Below are positions 5,685 through 9,682 of a stretch of 9,682 nucleotides of DNA, one piece after another. Under the pieces are notes generated by a model. It had not been told where the DNA came from and did no database searches. It saw only the letters and a list, made by a program, of their open reading frames with translations. Positions within the stretch are counted from its first letter, which is position 1. Each line of letters starts with the position of its first letter. A program made the position numbers and the translations under genes. Source of the DNA: Thermocrinis sp. (GTDB lineage Bacteria; Aquificota; Aquificia; Aquificales; Aquificaceae); the NCBI GenBank assembly GCA_022759285.1, contig JAEMPM010000141.1, positions 1 through 9,682 on the forward strand. Reading direction: 5' to 3'.

Positions 5685-6534
5685 GATCTATCAGGTAAAC
5701 GAAGCACTTAGAGAATTTGTTCCAAGAGAAGTAATAGACCTTGAAGAGAAGGCGACCTGGGGAAACCCCAAAAGGGGTGTTATGGACCTACCTTACGCCA
5801 AGGAACTGTTAGAGCAGCACTCCCTGTGTGCAGGTTGTCCTGAGGCAATGGCTTTTAGGTATATCCTTGCATCCCTTCCAAACCCCGAGGACACTATAAT
5901 CGTCAATTCCACCGGTTGCAGCTCCTTGGTGTTCCCACAGATAGCTCTCCATACTGTTCATTCTCTCTTTGGAAACCAAAACGCAGTGGCAAGCGGTATA
6001 AAGAGGGTCCTTGAGTGGAGATTTCCAGAAAAGGTAAAGGATGTTGTAGTTATTGCTGGCGACGGTGCTACTGTAGACATAGGTCTTGACTGTACACTGC
6101 AGTCCTTCTTCAGACAGGAAAAGATCACCACTATATGCTTTGACAATGAGGTTTATGCAAACACAGGAGGTCAGGAGAGCGGTTCTACCGTCAAAGGGCA
6201 TGTCTTTAAGATGGCACCCAAGGGCAAGCAGTTTGAAAAGGTTCCAATGTGGCAGTTGGCAATAGACGCTGGTTGCCACTACGTGGCAAGGCTAACTATA
6301 TCTTCTCCTAAGAGGGTAGAGCAGGTAGTCAAAAAGGCCATATATGTAGCAAGGGAAGTGGGACCCACTTACATACACCTTTATACTCCTTGCATACTTG
6401 AGATAGGTTTGAACACCGACGACGGCTTGGAAGAATTAAGGGCAAGGGACAAAGAAAGGTTCGCCTTCTTTGAGTATGCAACCCCAGAAGCCCAGGAGGT
6501 TATAAACCGCAAAAAAGAGGAGGGATTGTTATGA
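5674..6534 (+). CDS. porB: 2-oxoacid (pyruvate-type):ferredoxin oxidoreductase, beta subunit
   Basis: This 286-residue subunit binds thiamine diphosphate and a [4Fe-4S] cluster. Likely cluster ligands are C52 and C55 (LCAGCPE), C82 (STGCSS) and C240 (LYTPC), which is the four-cysteine pattern of PorB proteins. The thiamine/Mg site is AGDGATVDIG (128-137) with DNEVYANTGGQ (157-167). All key residues are present, so the enzyme should be active. About 40 residues precede the conserved core; they are longer than in many PorB proteins and have no recognisable motif. It lies between the alpha and gamma genes, overlapping them by 11 and 4 nt. The electrons should pass from this cluster to a ferredoxin domain or free ferredoxin, but the usual delta subunit is not encoded in the window. 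Pyruvate versus 2-oxoglutarate use is undecided. Confidence 0.92.
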   Translation: MSYKIYQVNEALREFVPREVIDLEEKATWGNPKRGVMDLPYAKELLEQHSLCAGCPEAMAFRYILASLPNPEDTIIVNSTGCSSLVFPQIALHTVHSLFGNQNAVASGIKRVLEWRFPEKVKDVVVIAGDGATVDIGLDCTLQSFFRQEKITTICFDNEVYANTGGQESGSTVKGHVFKMAPKGKQFEKVPMWQLAIDAGCHYVARLTISSPKRVEQVVKKAIYVAREVGPTYIHLYTPCILEIGLNTDDGLEELRARDKERFAFFEYATPEAQEVINRKKEEGLL

Positions 6535-7247
6535 TGAGAAAAAGATTAAACATACGGATGCCTGCTTTGGGCGGTCAGGGTGCGGTTACCGCCGCCCATA
6601 TAATAGCCACCGCAGCAGACTATGAAGGATACTATGCGATCTCAAATCCCTTCTTCGGTGCGGAAAAGAGGATGGCACCTGCCGAAAGCTACGCCCGTAT
6701 TGGCATAGAGCCCATCTTTGATAGAGGAGAGGTAGTCTATCCAGACATTATCATGGTCTTTCATCCGCAGGTGATCACCATGGGTAAATCCTACACCATC
6801 CCCTTCTACTCTGGTATAAAAAGAAACGGTTTGATCATCATAAACTCAGAGGAGGACCTTCTCACTGAAGAGGACAAAGAGTATCTGAAGAGCTTGGAGG
6901 TAAAAGTTTTGAACTTCAATGCCACCAAGTTTGCCATAGACATAGCGGGTACTGAGCTTGCCACCAACATGGCTATGATTGGAGCCTTCTTTGGTGCCGT
7001 AGGTGTGGTGAGCATGGAAGCCATAGAGGAAGGTATAAAATCCAGGTTCCTTAAGAAGTTTGTGGCATCTGGTGGAACTGCAGCTTTGGACTCTGCGGTG
7101 GAAAGGAAGTTCAAAAAGAAATTAGAGCTTATACAAAAGAATTTGGACACTGCAAAGGCAGCATATGAGATGGCTCAAAGATGGGCTCAGGAACAGGGAC
7201 TTGAACCATTCCTGCCACCACCTCCAAAGAAGGCTTTAGTACAATAG
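6531..7247 (+). CDS. porG: 2-oxoacid (pyruvate-type):ferredoxin oxidoreductase, gamma subunit
   Basis: This 238-residue protein is the gamma subunit, whose domain in the PFOR family helps bind CoA. The family motif ALGGQGAVTAAHI is at 12-24. FFGAEKRMAPAESYARI (41-57) takes the place of the more usual GxEVRGG-type sequence. The core ends near residue 190. The rest is a helical, Lys-rich stretch and a proline-rich tail with PFLPPPPKK (226-234), which is not typical of short gamma subunits. The ATG at 6531 overlaps the porB stop by 4 nt and has GGAGG 7 nt upstream; a second ATG follows at once at 6534, so the first residue is uncertain by one. The next gene begins 4 nt after the stop. Confidence 0.88.
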   Translation: MMRKRLNIRMPALGGQGAVTAAHIIATAADYEGYYAISNPFFGAEKRMAPAESYARIGIEPIFDRGEVVYPDIIMVFHPQVITMGKSYTIPFYSGIKRNGLIIINSEEDLLTEEDKEYLKSLEVKVLNFNATKFAIDIAGTELATNMAMIGAFFGAVGVVSMEAIEEGIKSRFLKKFVASGGTAALDSAVERKFKKKLELIQKNLDTAKAAYEMAQRWAQEQGLEPFLPPPPKKALVQ

Positions 7248-7251
7248 GTTT

Positions 7252-7668
7252 ATGCCCGTAGAGGAGAGTTACAGAGAGCAGGCCCTTGAGAAGGTCCAAA
7301 GGATAGGGAAGGTTCTTGAGGAGGAACTGCAGAATCTTTTAAAGAAAGTAAAAGAGAAGGATCTTGACTTTGGTGTAAGCGTAAGTCTCTCCGGTGGCCT
7401 GCTCTCTTCCCTTTGGAAAGAGTGCGTAGAAGACAATAACTACGTGGAAGTTTCCTTTGTGGAAGTTATGGAGCACCACGATGGTGCTTATCTGAAAGCA
7501 ACCTTTAGAAACTCAACGCAAAATTACACCGCAGAGCGTTATGTTAGCGTTAGGAGTTCCGGGAGGGTGGAGATAAGCTACGCCTTTTTTGTGGGGATGG
7601 ACGGTGTGGTGGGCAAAGTGGAAATGGAACCAGATGGCAGTTTTAAGGTCTTTTTAAAGGGTAAATGA
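7252..7668 (+). CDS. Uncharacterised 138-residue protein between porG and lpxB; possible fifth oxidoreductase subunit
   Basis: I do not recognise the family of this protein. Residues 1-37 are a charged amphipathic helix (EQALEKVQRIGKVLEEEL, 9-26). Residues 40-138 look like alternating beta strands with turns at Gly and Asp (for example VEVSFVEVMEHHDGAYLKAT, 65-84). It has one cysteine (C58), no iron-sulfur motif, signal peptide or membrane segment. It starts 4 nt after porG with a poor ribosome site and its stop overlaps the lpxB start by 4 nt, so it depends on its neighbours for translation. Hydrogenobacter thermophilus has five-subunit enzymes of this class whose extra small subunit E is poorly understood (forDABGE, porEDABG). 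The position after the gamma gene matches forE. That link rests on gene order only. Confidence 0.75.
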   Translation: MPVEESYREQALEKVQRIGKVLEEELQNLLKKVKEKDLDFGVSVSLSGGLLSSLWKECVEDNNYVEVSFVEVMEHHDGAYLKATFRNSTQNYTAERYVSVRSSGRVEISYAFFVGMDGVVGKVEMEPDGSFKVFLKGK

Positions 7669-8750
7669 AAGTTTTTGTTTCTGTAGCGGATAGGTCTGCC
7701 AGCAACTACCTCCAGGCTATATTCAAAGACTTTAACTCAGTGGAATTTTTTGGCTTAACCGATGAAAACTTAGAAGCCCTTGGTTTTAAAAGCATTGCAA
7801 GGTACGAAGACATCTCCGTAGTAGGCATATGGGAAGCTATTCCCAAAATTCCAAAGGTTTTAAGGCTTTACTCCAAGATAGAGAGCCTTGCAAGGGATAT
7901 GGATGTTTTTATCCTCTGCGATGCACCCGCCTTTAACATTCCTCTCCTGAAAAGAATAAGGGACAAAGTAAAGAAGGTCATATACTTCATATCCCCTCAA
8001 GTTTGGGCTTGGAAGGAAAGTAGGGCGGAGGTGATCTCAAAGTTAGCGGACTACCTTGTGGTTATCCTACCTTTTGAGGTGGAGTTTTACAAAAAGTACG
8101 GAAAAGAAGCCCTGTTTGTGGGACATCCCCTCACCGATTTAGCCAAACCTACACTGCCAGAGGAAAAGGTAAAGGGTTTGGTGGAGTGGGAAGATTATTT
8201 GGTGATCTTGCCCGGTAGTCGTTGGAGTGAGATAAAAAATCACGGCGAATACATCAAAAGGGCTTACAAAGCCCTGTATGAAAAAACCAAACTGCCTGCA
8301 GTTATTCCCACCTTTGAACCCTTCAGAAGAAAGTTGGAACAGCTTTTTAAAGGTTTGCCTGTGAAGGTTTTTACCCCCTTGGACTTAGAAAAGCCAAACT
8401 ACAACCTTTCCTTTTATGCCAAGTTTGGGCTTGTGGCAAGCGGGACTGCAGAGCTGGAGCTCAGCCTTTTGGAAGTTCCCCATGTTGTTTTCTATCGGGT
8501 TAATCCCATTACCTATTGGGTGGGTAAAAGGTTGGCAAAGGTTCCCTACATAACCCTAACTAACTTAATACTAAAAGATGGTGTGATTCCAGAGATGGTT
8601 CAAAGACCGTGGCAAGAGCTTGTATCTGTGGCCCTCAACATAGACGTTCAAAGGCAAAAAGAAGCCTTTGCAAGGCTAAAGGCTGAGCTGGGTGGAGAGG
8701 GTAGTATAAACCGCCTCAGGACACTCTTTAAGAAGCTCTTAAGTAGTTGA
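7665..8750 (+). CDS. lpxB: LpxB-family lipid A disaccharide synthase, divergent N-terminus
   Basis: This 361-residue glycosyltransferase would join UDP-2,3-diacylglucosamine to lipid X to form the disaccharide of lipid A, at the cytoplasmic face of the inner membrane. Family motifs are CDAPAFNIP (85-93), FISPQVWAWK (108-117), ILPFEVEFY (134-142), VGHPL (152-156), ILPGSR (181-186) followed by EI (189-190), and ASGTAELE (258-265). Spacing and length agree with LpxB (about 360-390 residues). The N-terminal GEASGD motif of classical LpxB is replaced by ADRSASNY (8-15), so either this lineage has a variant active site or the substrate differs slightly. The ATG at 7665 overlaps the upstream stop by 4 nt. 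A lipid A gene at the end of a carbon-fixation operon is an odd partner, common in densely packed Aquificales genomes (inference). The last 23 bp overlap the convergent pseudouridine synthase gene. Confidence 0.85.
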   Translation: MKVFVSVADRSASNYLQAIFKDFNSVEFFGLTDENLEALGFKSIARYEDISVVGIWEAIPKIPKVLRLYSKIESLARDMDVFILCDAPAFNIPLLKRIRDKVKKVIYFISPQVWAWKESRAEVISKLADYLVVILPFEVEFYKKYGKEALFVGHPLTDLAKPTLPEEKVKGLVEWEDYLVILPGSRWSEIKNHGEYIKRAYKALYEKTKLPAVIPTFEPFRRKLEQLFKGLPVKVFTPLDLEKPNYNLSFYAKFGLVASGTAELELSLLEVPHVVFYRVNPITYWVGKRLAKVPYITLTNLILKDGVIPEMVQRPWQELVSVALNIDVQRQKEAFARLKAELGGEGSINRLRTLFKKLLSS

Positions 8751-9678
8751 GTACCTTACTGAAAGGCTCTACATCCTCCACTTCAAACTCAAGCCATTTA
8801 TTATCTACTGGATGGAAAAAGCCAAGTTTGTAGCTCAGAAGCATATGGCAGTTTCCCATCAACTCAAGGATTTCCTTTGAGACGCTTGCCGGTTTAAAAC
8901 CGTAGGTTCTGTCTCCCAGTATAGGATGCCCAAGGGCAGAAACATGTACTCTGATTTGGTGAGTTCTTCCTGTGTGGAGCCTCACCTCAAGAAGTGTGGC
9001 ATTATGTTTGGGAAACCTTTCCTTCACGAAAAATTCACTCTTGGCATACTTTCCGCCCTCCACTATCGCAAATTTTTTTCTGTCTATAGGATGCCTTCCT
9101 ATGCTACTTTCCACAACTTTGTGTTCCCAGCTTACTATCCCGTGGACTATTGCCCTGTAAAGCTTAAAGACTTTTCTCTCTTTGAACTGCTCCGCCAAAC
9201 TTCTGTGCACTTGGTCGCTCTTTGCCACCACCATAAGTCCCATAGTATCCTTGTCCAACCTATGGACTATCCCGGGCCTTTCTACACCACCAATGGAGGA
9301 GAGGTCTTTTACATGATAGAGAAGGGCGTTCACAAGGGTTCCAGTAGTATAACCGGGTGAAGGATGCACAACCATACCACAGGGCTTGACAACCACCAAA
9401 AGATGGGCATCCTCATAGACTATCCTTATGGGAATGTTTTCGGGAGGGATCTCCAAAGGCTCGGGCTCTGGCACCAAGAGTAAAACTTTTTCCCCCGGCT
9501 TTAGCCTTTTTGAGGGTTTCGTGATAACTTGGTTCTCCACCAAAACGTATCCTTCCTCTATTAGCTTCTGCAGATAGCTCCTTGAAAAGTCAGGATAAGA
9601 CCTTGCCAAAAATCTATCCAAACGATCCTCTTCTTCCACAAGAAATTCAAGGATTTCTTGGATACTTTTTTTATTCAA
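8728..9678 (-). CDS. rluD: RluA/RluD-family 23S rRNA (or tRNA) pseudouridine synthase
   Basis: This protein of about 316 residues isomerises specific uridines to pseudouridine in structured RNA. An S4 RNA-binding domain covers about 18-65 (RLDRFLARSYPDFSRSYLQK, 19-38). The catalytic domain follows, with VVVKPCGMVVHPSPG (95-109) and the hallmark HRLDKDTMGL (139-148), where D142 is the catalytic aspartate. A later motif is LHTGRTHQIRVH (238-249). Having an S4 domain, it resembles RluD or RluC more than RluA; the target uridine cannot be told. The first codon taken here is TTG, 5 bases from the window edge. The frame is open to the edge, so the true start may lie outside, and GTG at V14 is another option. 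No other gene is seen upstream. It converges on lpxB with a 23-bp overlap of the ends. Confidence 0.9.
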   Translation of the reverse strand: MNKKSIQEILEFLVEEEDRLDRFLARSYPDFSRSYLQKLIEEGYVLVENQVITKPSKRLKPGEKVLLLVPEPEPLEIPPENIPIRIVYEDAHLLVVVKPCGMVVHPSPGYTTGTLVNALLYHVKDLSSIGGVERPGIVHRLDKDTMGLMVVAKSDQVHRSLAEQFKERKVFKLYRAIVHGIVSWEHKVVESSIGRHPIDRKKFAIVEGGKYAKSEFFVKERFPKHNATLLEVRLHTGRTHQIRVHVSALGHPILGDRTYGFKPASVSKEILELMGNCHMLLSYKLGFFHPVDNKWLEFEVEDVEPFSKVLNYLRAS

Positions 9679-9682
9679 ATCA

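Noticed and set aside
7252..7668. The 138-residue protein as the missing ferredoxin-like delta subunit
   Set aside because: It has one cysteine only and no CxxCxxCxxxCP motif, so it cannot carry the 2[4Fe-4S] clusters of delta.
8728..8742. TTAAGA-AGC-TCTTAA hairpin at the lpxB/rluD junction as a bidirectional terminator
   Set aside because: The stem is only 6 bp and A/T-rich, with no T-run on either side; it would be unstable at thermophile temperatures.
8926..9360. 144-codon open frame on the + strand inside the pseudouridine synthase gene
   Set aside because: It is antisense to a well conserved catalytic domain, has no clear ribosome site and no family resemblance.

Overview
The window looks like a chromosomal piece from a thermophilic, chemolithoautotrophic member of the Aquificaceae (Hydrogenobacter or Thermocrinis type). 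This is an inference from three things: multi-subunit 2-oxoacid:ferredoxin oxidoreductase genes of the kind used in the reductive TCA cycle, extremely tight gene packing, and Lys/Glu-rich proteins. Nothing in the window fixes the species. No rRNA, tRNA, CRISPR array, transposase or phage gene was seen. Every stretch longer than about 65 bases is coding.

Region 1 (1-4410, + strand) is a chemotaxis operon, cut at the left edge. In order it holds: the C-terminal 100 residues of a chemoreceptor; a free-standing 89-residue protein that is only a receptor signalling hairpin; a CheV-type CheW-REC fusion; the histidine kinase CheA; the adaptor CheW; and a small protein with a C-terminal J-domain. Gaps are 20, 1, -4, 2 and -4 nt, so the genes are probably co-transcribed and partly translationally coupled. 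No cheY, cheB, cheR, cheC or cheD lies in the window. The only receiver domain is that of the CheV-like protein.

Region 2 (4411-4475) is a 65-nt A/T-rich spacer. It is the only real intergenic gap, and the second operon's promoter is probably in or near it. A small stem-loop overlaps the end of the J-domain gene just before it.

Region 3 (4476-8750, + strand) is a second tightly packed unit: the alpha, beta and gamma subunits of a pyruvate/2-oxoacid:ferredoxin oxidoreductase (substrate not decidable from sequence reading), a 138-residue protein of unknown function, and a divergent LpxB (lipid A disaccharide synthase family). The ferredoxin-like delta subunit usual for such enzymes is not here. 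The oxidoreductase would join CO2 to an acyl-CoA using reduced ferredoxin, or run the reverse reaction. LpxB would act in outer-membrane lipid A synthesis.

Region 4 (8728-9682, - strand) is an RluA/RluD-type pseudouridine synthase. It converges on lpxB, and the two genes overlap by 23 bp.

The item most worth a second look is the 89-residue hairpin-only chemoreceptor at 324-593. It has a strong ribosome binding site, lies directly upstream of cheV-cheA-cheW, and places its tip glutamate almost exactly at its midpoint. Next come the J-domain protein coupled to cheW and the unknown 138-residue protein coupled to porG and lpxB.
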